This document shows, piece after piece, positions 1-9,518 of a DNA stretch of 64,000 bases. How positions within the stretch are numbered: the first letter of the stretch is position 1; every line of letters begins with the position of its first letter. The position numbers and the translations under genes are program-made. Origin of the DNA: Vibrio sp. MedPE-SWchi (GTDB taxonomy: Bacteria; Pseudomonadota; Gammaproteobacteria; Enterobacterales; Vibrionaceae); the NCBI GenBank assembly GCA_001874155.1, contig MPDB01000001.1:1-64000 (forward strand), written 5' to 3'. Below the pieces are notes generated by a model. It was not told where the DNA came from and ran no database searches. It saw nothing but the letters and a program-made list of their open reading frames with translations.

Positions 1-570
<570 letters not shown>

Positions 571-588
571 TCCGGGGCAGTCAAAACT

Positions 589-2976
589 ATGAAATTCAGT
601 GAATCTTGGCTACGCGAGTGGGTTAAACCTGCAATTAACAGCGAAGAGCTAGCTCACCAAATCACTATGGCTGGTTTGGAAGTTGACGATGTAGAACCTG
701 TTGCGGGTGTTTTCACCGGCGTTAAAGTAGGTAAAGTGGTTGAGTGCGGTCAGCACCCAGACGCAGACAAACTACAAGTTACAAAAATTGATATCGGCGA
801 AGAAGAGCTTTTAGACATCGTTTGTGGTGCATCTAACTGTCGTCTTGGCCTAACTGTCGCAGTAGCAACAGTTGGTGCAGTACTTCCTGGTGACTTCAAA
901 ATCAAGAAAGCAAAACTACGTGGCGTTCCATCGCACGGCATGCTTTGTTCTTTCTCTGAGCTAGGTATCGACGTAGAGTCAGACGGCATCCTTGAGCTGC
1001 CAGAAGGCACAACGCTAGGGTTGGACGTACGTGAGCTTCTTGAGCTGAACGACGTAACTATCGACGTAGACCTAACAGCAAACCGCGCAGACTGCTTCAG
1101 CATCCGTGGTCTTGCTCGTGAAGTTGGCGTACTAAACCGCGCAGACGTTACAGAGCCAACAGTTGAAGTTGTGGCAACAAGCATTGAAGACACAGTATCT
1201 GTTGAAATTAAAGCAACGGATGCTTGTCCACGTTACCTTGGCCGTGTGGTTAAGAACGTAAACGTGAAAGCGGAATCTCCAATCTGGATGCAAGAAAAAC
1301 TGCGCCGTTGTGGTATCCGTTCAATCGACCCAGTTGTAGACATCACAAACTACGTGATGCTAGAGCAAGGCCAACCAATGCACGCATTTGATCTAGCTAA
1401 GATCGAAGGCGGTATCGTGGTTCGTCTAGCAGAGCAGGGCGAAAAGCTAACACTTCTAGATGGCAACGAAGCTGAACTAAACAGCAACACACTTGTTATC
1501 GCAGACCACAACAAAGCACTAGCAATCGCTGGTATCTTTGGCGGTCAAGATTCAGGTGTTACTACTGAGACAACAGACGTTCTTCTTGAAGCAGCATTCT
1601 TCGCACCGGATCACATCCGTGGTCGCGCACGTGCTTACGGTCTTCACACTGATTCTTCTCTACGTTTCGAACGTGGTGTTGATTCAACACTTCAAGCAGC
1701 AGCAATGGAGCGTGCAACACAGCTTCTAGTTGAAATCTGCGGTGGTGAAGTTGCGCCAGTAAACGGCAGCGAATCTGAAGCTGATCTACCTAAAGCAAAT
1801 GTAGTTGCTCTACGTCGCGCTAAGCTAGACAGCCTACTAGGTCACGAAATTCCATCTACAGACGTAGTGGCAATTCTTACTCGCCTAGGTTGTGAAGTAG
1901 AGACGACAGACGCAGGTTGGACGGCAACGTCTCCATCTTGGCGTTTTGATATCGCAATCGAGCAAGACCTAATTGAAGAAGTAGGTCGTATCTACGGTTA
2001 CGATAACATTCCAAACCAAGCGCCTAAAGCAGCACTTAAAATGAATGACCACAAAGAAGCTAACCAACCGCTTAAGCGCGTTCGTGACCTTCTTGTAGAC
2101 CGTGGCTACCACGAAGCAATCACATACAGCTTCGTAGAACCAGAGCAGCAAAAATTGGTTGTCCCTGGTGTTGAGCCGCTAATCCTGCCATTCCCAATCT
2201 CTGCGGACATGTCAGCAATGCGTCTTGGCCTAATCCAAGGTCTTCTAAACACAGTTGTTCACAACCAGAAGCGTCAACAGTCTCGCGTTCGTCTATTCGA
2301 ATCAGGCCTACGTTTCATCCCTGAAGCAACGGCTGAAAACGGCATGCGCCAAGAAATGATGCTTGCGGGCGTTATCTCTGGTACTCGTGGCGAAGAGCAC
2401 TGGGACATTGCAACTAACACTGTCGATTTCTTCGATCTTAAAGGTGATCTAGAAGCCGTTCTTGAGCTTTCTGCAAACGAAATCGCATACAGCTTCAAAG
2501 CAGCGAAGCACCCAGCACTTCACCCAGGTCAAACTGCGGCTATCGTAGTAGACGGCAAAGAAGTGGGTATTATTGGTACTGTTCACCCAGAACTAGAGCG
2601 TAAGTTTGGTCTTAACGGCCGTACTATCGTATTCGAAATCGAATGGGCAGCTATCAACACTCGTGTGCTTCCAGAAGCAGTAGCAGTATCTAAGTTCCCT
2701 GCAAACCGTCGTGATATCGCCGTTGTTGTTGACGAAGCAGTCGCGTCTGGCGACATCGTTGAAGCGTGTATCGCAGCGGGTGGCGAATTCCTAACAGGCG
2801 CTAAACTGTTCGACGTATACGTTGGTCAAGGCGTTGAAGAAGGTAAGAAGAGCCTAGCTATCGCACTTAGCCTACAGTCTGTAGAGCGCACACTTGAAGA
2901 TGCAGACATCGCTAGTTCAGTCGATGCTATCGTAGCTTCAATCTCAGAGAAATTCGGCGCAGCACTTCGCGACTAA
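589..2976 (+). CDS. pheT: Phenylalanyl-tRNA synthetase beta subunit
   Basis: A 795-residue protein of full family length. It has the N-terminal tRNA-binding OB-like region (about residues 40-150, with [19 protein letters not shown]), the B3/B4 editing region, B5, the core domain and a C-terminal anticodon-binding FDX-ACB domain (about 700-794) that ends [10 protein letters not shown]. With PheS it forms the alpha2-beta2 synthetase and edits Tyr-tRNA-Phe. It follows pheS by 18 bases and is closed by a strong hairpin terminator. In enterobacteria ihfA follows directly; here ihfA is 3.1 kb away, and a degenerate copy of this gene's last 19 codons lies at 5597-5653. Confidence 0.99.
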   Translation: MKFSESWLREWVKPAINSEELAHQITMAGLEVDDVEPVAGVFTGVKVGKVVECGQHPDADKLQVTKIDIGEEELLDIVCGASNCRLGLTVAVATVGAVLPGDFKIKKAKLRGVPSHGMLCSFSELGIDVESDGILELPEGTTLGLDVRELLELNDVTIDVDLTANRADCFSIRGLAREVGVLNRADVTEPTVEVVATSIEDTVSVEIKATDACPRYLGRVVKNVNVKAESPIWMQEKLRRCGIRSIDPVVDITNYVMLEQGQPMHAFDLAKIEGGIVVRLAEQGEKLTLLDGNEAELNSNTLVIADHNKALAIAGIFGGQDSGVTTETTDVLLEAAFFAPDHIRGRARAYGLHTDSSLRFERGVDSTLQAAAMERATQLLVEICGGEVAPVNGSESEADLPKANVVALRRAKLDSLLGHEIPSTDVVAILTRLGCEVETTDAGWTATSPSWRFDIAIEQDLIEEVGRIYGYDNIPNQAPKAALKMNDHKEANQPLKRVRDLLVDRGYHEAITYSFVEPEQQKLVVPGVEPLILPFPISADMSAMRLGLIQGLLNTVVHNQKRQQSRVRLFESGLRFIPEATAENGMRQEMMLAGVISGTRGEEHWDIATNTVDFFDLKGDLEAVLELSANEIAYSFKAAKHPALHPGQTAAIVVDGKEVGIIGTVHPELERKFGLNGRTIVFEIEWAAINTRVLPEAVAVSKFPANRRDIAVVVDEAVASGDIVEACIAAGGEFLTGAKLFDVYVGQGVEEGKKSLAIALSLQSVERTLEDADIASSVDAIVASISEKFGAALRD

Positions 2977-3000
2977 TCTCTACTGATAGATAGAAAAATC

Positions 3001-3027
3001 AAAGGCCTCGCATTGCGAGGCCTTTTT
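3001..3027 (+). terminator. Rho-independent terminator of pheST
   Basis: A perfect 10-base stem (AAAGGCCTCG / CGAGGCCTTT) with a CATTG loop and a following T-run, 24 bases after the pheT stop. The A-rich left flank lets it also act on minus-strand transcripts from the convergent permease gene. Confidence 0.9.
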
Positions 3028-3088
3028 GTGATTCAACCAAAACTTAATAATAGAAAGGGTCGAACATTCAATAACTCTTATTTAGGGG

Positions 3089-4597
3089 TTAACGAAAGCT
3101 TGGGATAATCGCTGGTATCCCCGGTAGAAGGCCAACCAACGCCATTACCCCACTTAGCACAATAAACATAATGCCTGGCAACACCCAACGGCTCATTTTA
3201 CTCAGTTCACTACTACGTTCTTTACAACCGACTAAGCCTAAGTTGTCCAACAGCATGGTGAGTGCCCAGCCAAATGCAGGGTTAACGAGCGCTGATGAAA
3301 ATACTACAATCGCGGCCGACTGTGTGGTTTTCCCTTCACGCGTCATTTCCATTCCTGCTTCTAACAATGGAACAAATACCCCAACAATCAGCGCTACACA
3401 CAGTACAGGTTGCCAGATAGCTAAATCCATCGGGTAGCCCCAAACTGCGGCGATAATACAGAATAGAGCCGTGAGCAAAGCGCCCGCAGGAATAGGACGT
3501 TTAGCAATCGCCGCTGGTACGATGTAAGTACCCCATGAAGACGTAAAGTTAGTACCACCGAGTAGAGAACCAAACGTTTGACGAATTGAAGCTGTGGTCA
3601 TGGTGTCGTCAATGTTCATGTGCACTTTTTCGGTGCGTTCTGGGTAGCTGATTTTTTGAAATACTTGATGCCCTAAGAAGTCTGGCGACCACATCGCCAC
3701 GGCTAAAATAGCGAAGGGCAATACCACCATGAAATGTTCAATCGTCGGTAGGCCTAGCATCCAGCCCGTATTTTCTCCCCACCAATACATAGGGTTCATG
3801 TTGGGTAAACCTGGCTCAGTTTGGAAAGAGAACGGGGCACCCATGGCAAAAGCTAACGTACCACCTAGCAAGCAACTCAGAGGTACGGCTAGCCAACGTT
3901 TACGGAAATGTTCCAATAACGCATACAGAATAATGGTGCAAAAGATGACGACAAAAGCGATGTGGCTCATACCGATGCCCTCAGCCCAAGCGAACAGCTT
4001 TTTAACTTGAGAAGCGGTTCCGACAAAGCCAAGGTAGAGCAACAAGCCGCCACAAACGCCTTTACTGGTGAGGTTGGCCAACATACTGCCACCTTTACTA
4101 ATGGCCAACAGTAAGCCAAAAGCGCCAATCAGCAATCCAAACGCCATAGGGTGGCCACCTGCAGCAACGACAATAGGAATTAAAGGGATGAGTGGGCCGT
4201 GTGTACCTGCAAGGTTAGCGGTCGGCAATAGAAAACCAGAGAAAAGAATAATGAAAACAGAGGCGATGAGTAATTCATAACGAACATTTTCTAAAACAAA
4301 GCCTTCATCTAGCCCTAGAGCTCCGGCAAAGGTTGCCGCAATAGCACCCACCATAACCACTTTACCAATGGTCGCGGCCATCGCTGGGATGGTGTCTTCT
4401 ATCTCAAATCGATAATCTTTAAACGGATAATTGGGACGCCAGCGTTTAGGCGCCATGATTTGTAACTCATGCTCTAAATATTGTTCTCGGGAATCAAATT
4501 CCGATCTTGGTTTATGCAACTGTTCATAAGTGAGTTCGTCCTCATTGGCTTGAGGGTTATCTGTTCGTATATGTGCGGACTCTAAAGTGGTGCTCAT
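3089..4597 (-). CDS. Multi-pass membrane permease of the DUF3360 type
   Basis: A 502-residue inner-membrane protein with a hydrophilic N-terminus of about 80 residues followed by roughly 11-13 hydrophobic segments. A central segment (THGPLIPLIPIVVAAGG) and the general layout recall the SulP/NCS2 (uracil/xanthine permease) fold, and I recognise it as the Vibrio family annotated DUF3360. The substrate is unknown. The start is well supported: AAGGA lies 7 bases before the ATG. It points against pheST and ihfA and sits in the segment that separates pheT from ihfA, so it is probably an acquired gene. Family recall is good; the transport role is inferred from topology. Confidence 0.75.
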   Translation of the reverse strand: MSTTLESAHIRTDNPQANEDELTYEQLHKPRSEFDSREQYLEHELQIMAPKRWRPNYPFKDYRFEIEDTIPAMAATIGKVVMVGAIAATFAGALGLDEGFVLENVRYELLIASVFIILFSGFLLPTANLAGTHGPLIPLIPIVVAAGGHPMAFGLLIGAFGLLLAISKGGSMLANLTSKGVCGGLLLYLGFVGTASQVKKLFAWAEGIGMSHIAFVVIFCTIILYALLEHFRKRWLAVPLSCLLGGTLAFAMGAPFSFQTEPGLPNMNPMYWWGENTGWMLGLPTIEHFMVVLPFAILAVAMWSPDFLGHQVFQKISYPERTEKVHMNIDDTMTTASIRQTFGSLLGGTNFTSSWGTYIVPAAIAKRPIPAGALLTALFCIIAAVWGYPMDLAIWQPVLCVALIVGVFVPLLEAGMEMTREGKTTQSAAIVVFSSALVNPAFGWALTMLLDNLGLVGCKERSSELSKMSRWVLPGIMFIVLSGVMALVGLLPGIPAIIPSFR

Positions 4598-5102
4598 TTT
4601 TGATTCCTTTCGTTCACACTCTAAGGTGTGTTATTCCAACAAACGTTATTAGCTCAAGGAAGGAAGATTTAGCGGAGTCGCTATATCTTTTCTGCCACAA
4701 AGAACTCGATGACTCTGTATTTTTAATCAGCTAAGTGGTTATTAATAAATGAAGACAATTCATTATTAAATAAGAAGAACAAGTCAGCCTATTAGTAAAG
4801 ATAATCATAAAACTTGAGTTGCTAGTACCTTATATCAAACGAAAAAAAACAAACAGTCTCAAGTGGTTAGACATTAGTCGTAGAGTAGGGTGGCGAGTAT
4901 AAGGAAAGGTAGATAGTAGGTATCAATGTATTCTTAGGTGGGTTCTTGCTGTGACTTCATAGTAAACATCTGTGCCAGTTTTATGCTGCATATATTGGGG
5001 TGACTAGCATTGCCTTTAGCAACTCAATTTCTACTACGATCGCCCTTGATAGTGATAGAATCCCCGCATCAGAATTATTGAGAAACTAGGTATCTATAAA
5101 CA
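4598..5102. other. AT-rich intergenic region upstream of the permease
   Basis: About 500 bases between the divergent permease and a small ORF, presumably holding both promoters. A short ACACAC...GTGTGA inverted repeat lies just before the permease ribosome binding site. No coding frame with a credible start was found, nor a riboswitch or RNA gene signature. Confidence 0.5.
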
Positions 5103-5441
5103 ATGTTTATCCATCACGTTAATGGCATCGACTGGCTGGTGATTACAGCTTTTGAAGAACTGAAACCGATGTTTATCGAAGATGCAGGTCCAATTCCATC
5201 TTACTTCTCTACCGCCAGTGAATTGAGCCTGATTGATCAAGCCAAGCGCAGCTATGGATTTTTGCCTACACTCCGCGGTGTGATCACCGATACCGGCACG
5301 TATCAAAGTAAAGAACTTGAAGAAGACTTGAATCCTCAGCTTGCGTGTATCGTTGAAGGGCGTGGTCGGGTGTTTATCTATCACGGCGACTATGTGGCTT
5401 TTGTGGATGACGAGCAAACCTTCATTACCCGTATGGACTGA
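5103..5441 (+). CDS. Small hypothetical protein, 112 residues
   Basis: I do not recognise a family. The protein is acidic and soluble-looking, with no signal peptide or membrane segment. It has a plausible globular composition (hydrophobic stretches WLVITAFEEL and RVFIYHGDYVAFVDD). A weak AGG lies about 12 bases before the ATG. An overlapping minus-strand frame at 5094-5417 has the basic, Cys/His-rich composition of a shadow, so the plus frame is preferred. It sits alone between the permease and the pheT remnant, inside the segment that interrupts pheT-ihfA. Probably a real orphan gene, function unknown. Confidence 0.55.
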   Translation: MFIHHVNGIDWLVITAFEELKPMFIEDAGPIPSYFSTASELSLIDQAKRSYGFLPTLRGVITDTGTYQSKELEEDLNPQLACIVEGRGRVFIYHGDYVAFVDDEQTFITRMD

Positions 5442-6097
5442 GAGTGATTCAGTGAGTTGAAATTGGCGAATTAGTAACCGTTAAGGTCGGTATTGGGTGC
5501 AATGCCCCGATCGTTTGAAGCATCTTTCTAAACTGACATCACTGTGTTTGTGAACTACTTACGAACAAAAGACGTAGACGCAGATATACAGGCTGTGTAG
5601 ATGCTACCGTTGAATCAATCTCAGAGAAGTTTGGGGCTTCATTGCGAGACTAGTTTTCGTTATCTTAGTAAAAAGCTCGCTAAATAGTGGGCTCATATTT
5701 TTATCTGAAACTTGTTGATTATTAGTGAGTTACTGCGACACGTAACCCTATACTAAGGTGTTAATTTTAATGAAATTGATGGTTGTTCGCTAAAAATTAT
5801 TAAAAAATTTAATTTGTATTTTTGTGTGGTTATATTTCGTTATGCTATTCGTTTGTGGTTTTTTATGCCGATTGTGTGGTATTTTTAAGTTGAATTTAGC
5901 CTTTAGTTCTTTTTCTTTATAAAAATACTCTATCTTTAATAAAATTGTCTTAAATTTGGCTTAGAAAAAAGTTGGCGAAAATCAGAAGCTTGGCATACAC
6001 TTTCCAAGGTAAAGCCGATATGTTGTTGATTGGCTAGGCAAAATGCTTTGGCGCTGCGTACTGCAGCAATGTTAAACATAGCTTTAAGGGGAGTTTT
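5442..6097. other. AT-rich intergenic region before ihfA, with pheT remnant
   Basis: About 650 bases. The first part holds the decayed pheT tail (5571-5653). From about 5700 to 5960 the sequence is very AT-rich with long A and T tracts, the kind of DNA often bound by H-NS. Since ihfA is separated from pheST, its promoter must lie here, but no confident -35/-10 pair could be chosen. A short hairpin GCTGC-GTACT-GCAGC lies about 40 bases before the ihfA start. Confidence 0.5.
5571..5653 (+). pseudogene. Remnant of a second pheT 3' end
   Basis: Bases 5597-5653 translate as the last 18 residues of PheT plus a stop, matching pheT 2920-2976 at 15 of 18 residues (ending SEKFGASLRD versus [10 protein letters not shown]). 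A 14-base exact core, TCAATCTCAGAGAA, is at 5615-5628 and at 2938-2951. Weaker similarity extends upstream to about 5571 (the DADI stretch), but in another frame, as if a base had been lost. Most differences are at third codon positions, so this is a diverged tail that once was under protein-level selection, not a fresh duplication. It lies on the ihfA side of the insert, as expected for a displaced original gene end. Confidence 0.85.
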
Positions 6098-6394
6098 ATG
6101 GCGCTCACAAAGGCCGATCTGGCTGAGAACCTGTTTGAAAAACTTGGATACAGTAAACGGGATGCCAAGGAAACGGTTGAAGTGTTTTTTGAAGAAGTTC
6201 GAAAAGCACTCGAAAGTGGCGAGCAGGTAAAGCTGTCTGGTTTTGGTAATTTTGATCTACGAGACAAAAGTGAACGTCCGGGTCGAAATCCTAAAACTGG
6301 CGAAGACATTCCTATTACTGCTCGACGTGTCGTTACATTTCGACCGGGACAAAAATTAAAAGCCCGAGTTGAAAATATAAAAGTTGAGAAGTAG
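6098..6394 (+). CDS. ihfA: Integration host factor alpha subunit
   Basis: A 98-residue DNA-bending protein that pairs with IhfB. The HU/IHF signature is present, with the beta-arm region [24 protein letters not shown] carrying the intercalating proline. The N-terminus [17 protein letters not shown] is typical of IhfA. An AAGGGGAG ribosome binding site precedes the ATG. The gene normally sits directly behind pheT; here 3.1 kb with an inverted gene intervenes, so it probably relies on its own promoter in the AT-rich upstream region. It is followed by a hairpin terminator. Confidence 0.98.
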   Translation: MALTKADLAENLFEKLGYSKRDAKETVEVFFEEVRKALESGEQVKLSGFGNFDLRDKSERPGRNPKTGEDIPITARRVVTFRPGQKLKARVENIKVEK

Positions 6395-6403
6395 CTGATC
6401 AAT

Positions 6404-6427
6404 TGACCACGTATTACGTGGTCTTTT
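6404..6427 (+). terminator. Terminator of ihfA
   Basis: The inverted repeat GACCACGT / ACGTGGTC with a two-base loop, followed by TTTTT, ten bases after the ihfA stop. Confidence 0.8.
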
Positions 6428-6482
6428 TGTATGGTTAGAATAGATAACCCGCAGCCTATACATTGTTAACATCAGATTTCGG

Positions 6483-6508
6483 AAGGAGCGCTTTGGCGCT
6501 CCTTTTTT
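6483..6508 (+). terminator. Second hairpin terminator downstream of ihfA
   Basis: A perfect 9-base stem AAGGAGCGC / GCGCTCCTT with a TTTG loop and a T-run. It lies 56 bases after the first terminator with no gene between, so it is either a back-up terminator or the end of a short untranslated transcript. Confidence 0.8.
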
Positions 6509-6936
6509 CGTTTTCTATTTGGAATGTATCGTCATTGTCACATGAGGTAAGGATTGCCAATCCTCTAATCCATATCACTACATGATCTTGCAAAGGCCTA
6601 ATGACGACTTCTAATGTTAGACGTTTACGAAGTTAACGATAAAACGTTGAGTATTAATGTGGCTACTTAATGAACAATCAAGGGGGGGCTAGACACGCTA
6701 GATTAGAATGTTAGTTTAATAATGTAAACTTTGGTAAGGGTAACAAAAAACAACGCTTACTGATGATTTAGTGTGATTGATCTCTAAATAGCGTCGTTAT
6801 CTGAGTGGTTTGAAATTGATTTGGCTCAATTTAAAGCATTTCTTTCGGTTTAATATAGTTTACCGAAGTTTGCTGATTTACTACTTTGGGATTAATATGC
6901 CCCTCATAGAGTAAATTAATGTAAACGAGTGGGCCG

Positions 6937-7611
6937 ATGCTAAAGCAAGTGAAATTTTCGCAACAAGACAGAGAGTCTTTAGGTAACTATTTTCGTTTAG
7001 CAGATACGATCGCAGACCTCATTGGTCCTCACTGCGAAGTTGTTATTCACTCATTTGAAAGCTTTGAAGAGTCGGTAGTTAAGATTGTAAATGGTCACCA
7101 TACTGGGCGTGCCATGGGCTCACCTATTACCGACCTTGGTTTGAAAATGTGGCGAGATTACGAGAATTCTGGTGTCGTTTCCCCAAAGAGTTACTTTACA
7201 AACAGCAGCGATGGTTCACTCCTTAAATCAACGACTTGCATCTTAGCTGGTGTAGACAACAAGGCCGTTGGCATGCTGTGTATTAATATGAATCTCTCTT
7301 TTCCTTTCCCTGAAATTATTAAAACGTTGATGCCCGATGTTTCCGTTGCAACAACTGTGGTGAATGAAAACTTCAGCACTAATGCAACTGACGTCATAGA
7401 TCAGGCGTTAAGCAGTGTTATTGAAGAAATTGATAACGATGACTCAGTGACGAGTAAGGGTCGCAATAAAGCGATCACCAAGCGCCTGTTCGATAACGGC
7501 GTCTTTGAGCTAAAAGAAACCACCACTCAAGTTTCAGAACGTTTGGGAATAACACGCCAAGCGGTCTACAAATACCTTCGCGAATTTAAGTCAGAATTTT
7601 TAGCAAATTAA
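6937..7611 (+). CDS. YheO/DauR-type transcriptional regulator (PAS-like plus HTH)
   Basis: A 224-residue protein of the YheO family: an N-terminal PAS-like ligand domain (about residues 10-125, with GPHCEVVIHSFE and an S/T-rich stretch ending GMLCINMNLS) and a C-terminal helix-turn-helix (about 185-220, with VSERLGITRQAVYKYLREF). Family members include the D-arginine regulator DauR; the ligand here is not shown by the sequence. The ATG at 6937 is the first start after an in-frame stop at about 6922. It stands 22 bases before ridA and 24 more bases lead to a cystine symporter, so it probably controls that operon in response to an amino acid or sulfur compound. Confidence 0.85.
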   Translation: MLKQVKFSQQDRESLGNYFRLADTIADLIGPHCEVVIHSFESFEESVVKIVNGHHTGRAMGSPITDLGLKMWRDYENSGVVSPKSYFTNSSDGSLLKSTTCILAGVDNKAVGMLCINMNLSFPFPEIIKTLMPDVSVATTVVNENFSTNATDVIDQALSSVIEEIDNDDSVTSKGRNKAITKRLFDNGVFELKETTTQVSERLGITRQAVYKYLREFKSEFLAN

Positions 7612-7633
7612 TAATCTACATAAGGCAATAACA

Positions 7634-8017
7634 ATGAAGAAAATAGTTAATACTAATGACGCTCCGGCTGCTATCGGGCCGTACTCACAAGGGGTGACAT
7701 ACGCTGAATTAGTATTTACTTCAGGCCAACTTCCACTAGTACCTGAAACAATGGAGTTTGCTCAAGGTGGGATCACTGAGCAGTCTCGTCAATCGTTAGA
7801 AAACTTGAAAGCGGTATTGGAAGAAGGTGGGGCGGGTATCGATACCGTTATCAAAACCACTTGCTTCCTATCAAATATGGAAGATTTTGCTGCGTTCAAT
7901 GCAGTGTATTCAGATGTTTTTGGAACGGAAAACGCACCAGCTCGCTCTTGTGTAGAAGCTGCTCGTTTACCAAAAGATGCATTGGTTGAAGTTGAAGCCG
8001 TTGCTTATCGTAAGTAA
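7634..8017 (+). CDS. ridA: RidA family enamine/imine deaminase
   Basis: A 127-residue YjgF/YER057c/UK114 protein. Signature stretches IGPYSQGV, FTSGQLPL and the C-terminal ARSCVEAARLPKDALVEVEAVAY are present, including the catalytic arginine of this family. RidA hydrolyses reactive enamines such as 2-aminoacrylate, which arises when serine or cysteine is dehydrated or desulfurated. AAGG lies 8 bases before the ATG. Its position between a YheO-type regulator and a cystine transporter suggests that it protects against 2-aminoacrylate made from imported cysteine. It may be a second RidA copy beside a housekeeping one elsewhere. Confidence 0.93.
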   Translation: MKKIVNTNDAPAAIGPYSQGVTYAELVFTSGQLPLVPETMEFAQGGITEQSRQSLENLKAVLEEGGAGIDTVIKTTCFLSNMEDFAAFNAVYSDVFGTENAPARSCVEAARLPKDALVEVEAVAYRK

Positions 8018-8041
8018 TCACAGAGTTGGTTGGAGTATCTT

Positions 8042-9451
8042 ATGAGTTTAACATTTATTGTACTTAGTGCGCTTTTCTTCGCATTTTACGTCATTCTTTC
8101 TAAGTTCAAGAAACAGAAAAAAACCTTTAACTTCCGTGTTTTATCTGCGTTAGTTGGTGGTTTATTATTTGGTGGTGTGATTCAGCTAACACTAGGTTTT
8201 GGCAACGAAGCTGTTAATGGTTTCGCTGAGTTAATTTCGGTATTTGGTAAAGGCTACATCAAGCTTCTACAAATGATTGTTATCCCGCTTGTATTTGTCG
8301 CGATGATCTCTTCAATCATGAACGTAGAAGGCGGCGGCGCATTGTCGCGTATCGCGCCGAAAGTTATCGGTGTTCTGATCGTAACGTGTGGACTGTCTGC
8401 ATTAATAGGTGTTGCTGCAATCTACATCTTCGGTATTGATGCGAACGCACTGGTTAGCACTGTTGGCTCAAGCGCCGCTATGGATGCACGTGGTGCAAAC
8501 CTTGCGTCTACACAAGAATCAATGGCGAACAATGGTCTAGCAAGTCTTGCTTTATCTATTATCCCTGCGAACATCTTTGACATGCTAACGGGCTCTGAAA
8601 GAACATCAACGCTATCGACTGTTCTGTTCGGTATGTTCCTGGGTTACTGTATTCTACAAGTGAGAACTCGTCGCCCTGAAAAAGTACAAAGCTTTGTTGA
8701 TTTCATCAATGCGGCAAAAGAAGTTGTACTGTCGATGGTACGTGAAATCTTGAAGCTGACGCCTTACGGTGTATTCGCTCTGATGACCACGTTCATGATG
8801 TCAAACGACTTGTTTGCGCTTGCTGAAATGGGCCGCTTCCTTGTAGCAAGCTACGCAGCTATCTTCGTCATGTACGCTATTCACATCGGTATGGTGGCAT
8901 TCACTGGCCTTTCTCCTATGCAGTTCGTTAAGAAAACGTGGCCTGTCCTTGTGTTCGGTTTCGGCTCTCGTTCAAGCATGGCGGCTATCCCACTAAACGT
9001 TGAAACTCAAACTCAACGCATGGGTATCGATGAAGAAACAGCGAACATGTCAGCGACGTTTGGTACCAGTATCGGCCAAAACGGTTGTGCAGGTATCTAC
9101 CCAGCAATGCTCGCTATCATGTCTGCTCAAGTCATGGGCATTCCAGTAGACTTCGCCTTCATCGCTCAGCTGGTTGCCGTTATCGCTATTGCGTCATTTG
9201 GTATCGCTGGTGTTGGTGGTGGCGCTACGTTTGCTGCTGTTGCTGTACTGACTATCATGGGACTAGACATCACGGTTGTTGCAATCCTAGTCTCAATTGA
9301 AGCTCTGATTGACATGGCTCGTACGGCACTTAACATCTCCGGCTCTATGTTATCGGGTGTTCTAACTGCTAAGAAGAATGGCACGATGGATGAAGAGGCA
9401 TACAATGCTGAACATGCAAACCCATCTTCAGACAGTGAAGTAGTCGCGTAA
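8042..9451 (+). CDS. tcyP: L-cystine:cation symporter, TcyP/YdjN type
   Basis: A 469-residue dicarboxylate/amino acid:cation symporter (DAACS) most like the cystine importers TcyP and YdjN. Diagnostic stretches are LLQMIVIPLVFVAMISS, FGSRSSMAAIPLNVE, FGTSIGQNGCAGIYPAML and a late GVGGGATFAAV segment, with about 8-10 membrane segments. The frame also opens at a TTG at 8030, but GGAG at 8032-8035 is correctly spaced for the ATG at 8042, which is chosen. It lies 24 bases after ridA and is followed by a terminator. Likely substrate L-cystine; the family assignment is firm, the substrate fairly likely. Confidence 0.88.
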   Translation: MSLTFIVLSALFFAFYVILSKFKKQKKTFNFRVLSALVGGLLFGGVIQLTLGFGNEAVNGFAELISVFGKGYIKLLQMIVIPLVFVAMISSIMNVEGGGALSRIAPKVIGVLIVTCGLSALIGVAAIYIFGIDANALVSTVGSSAAMDARGANLASTQESMANNGLASLALSIIPANIFDMLTGSERTSTLSTVLFGMFLGYCILQVRTRRPEKVQSFVDFINAAKEVVLSMVREILKLTPYGVFALMTTFMMSNDLFALAEMGRFLVASYAAIFVMYAIHIGMVAFTGLSPMQFVKKTWPVLVFGFGSRSSMAAIPLNVETQTQRMGIDEETANMSATFGTSIGQNGCAGIYPAMLAIMSAQVMGIPVDFAFIAQLVAVIAIASFGIAGVGGGATFAAVAVLTIMGLDITVVAILVSIEALIDMARTALNISGSMLSGVLTAKKNGTMDEEAYNAEHANPSSDSEVVA

Positions 9452-9467
9452 TGACTCTGTGACTTTA

Positions 9468-9497
9468 AATTAGCTCCTACGGGAGCTAATTTTGTTT
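9468..9497 (+). terminator. Terminator after the cystine symporter
   Basis: A 10-base inverted repeat AATTAGCTCC / GGAGCTAATT with a TACG loop and a T-rich tail (TTGTTT). It lies only 22 bases before the next start and may therefore only partly uncouple the downstream flavoprotein. Confidence 0.75.
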
Positions 9498-9518
9498 AAT
9501 ATTTATAGGTAAGAAAAG

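Larger units (their letters stand above)
6395..6936. other. Intergenic region between ihfA and the YheO-type regulator
   Basis: About 540 bases without a coding frame. It contains two terminator hairpins (6404-6427 and 6483-6508), a 15-base palindrome AGGATTGCCAATCCT at 6550-6564, an inverted repeat AGTTTA-N6-TAAACT at 6713-6730, and two copies of TAATGTAAAC (about 6720 and 6919). The last elements could be operators of the downstream regulator gene, but this is inference. Confidence 0.45.

Noticed and set aside
750-1193. Minus-strand frame of about 147 codons inside pheT
   Set aside because: Ser/Thr/Arg-rich shadow of a highly codon-biased gene.
4598-4760. Possible purine-type riboswitch before the NCS2-like permease
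   Set aside because: No conserved loop-loop or junction bases could be found on the minus strand; only a short repeat near the ribosome binding site is present.
5094-5417. Minus-strand frame of about 107 codons opposite the small gene at 5103-5441
   Set aside because: Basic, Cys/His-rich composition and no ribosome binding site; it looks like the shadow of the plus-strand frame.
3089-5653. Functional mobile element between pheT and ihfA
   Set aside because: No integrase, transposase or terminal inverted repeats; only the duplicated pheT tail remains, so at most a relic.
6034-6402. Long minus-strand frame opposite ihfA
   Set aside because: It fully overlaps a certain gene and has no family resemblance.
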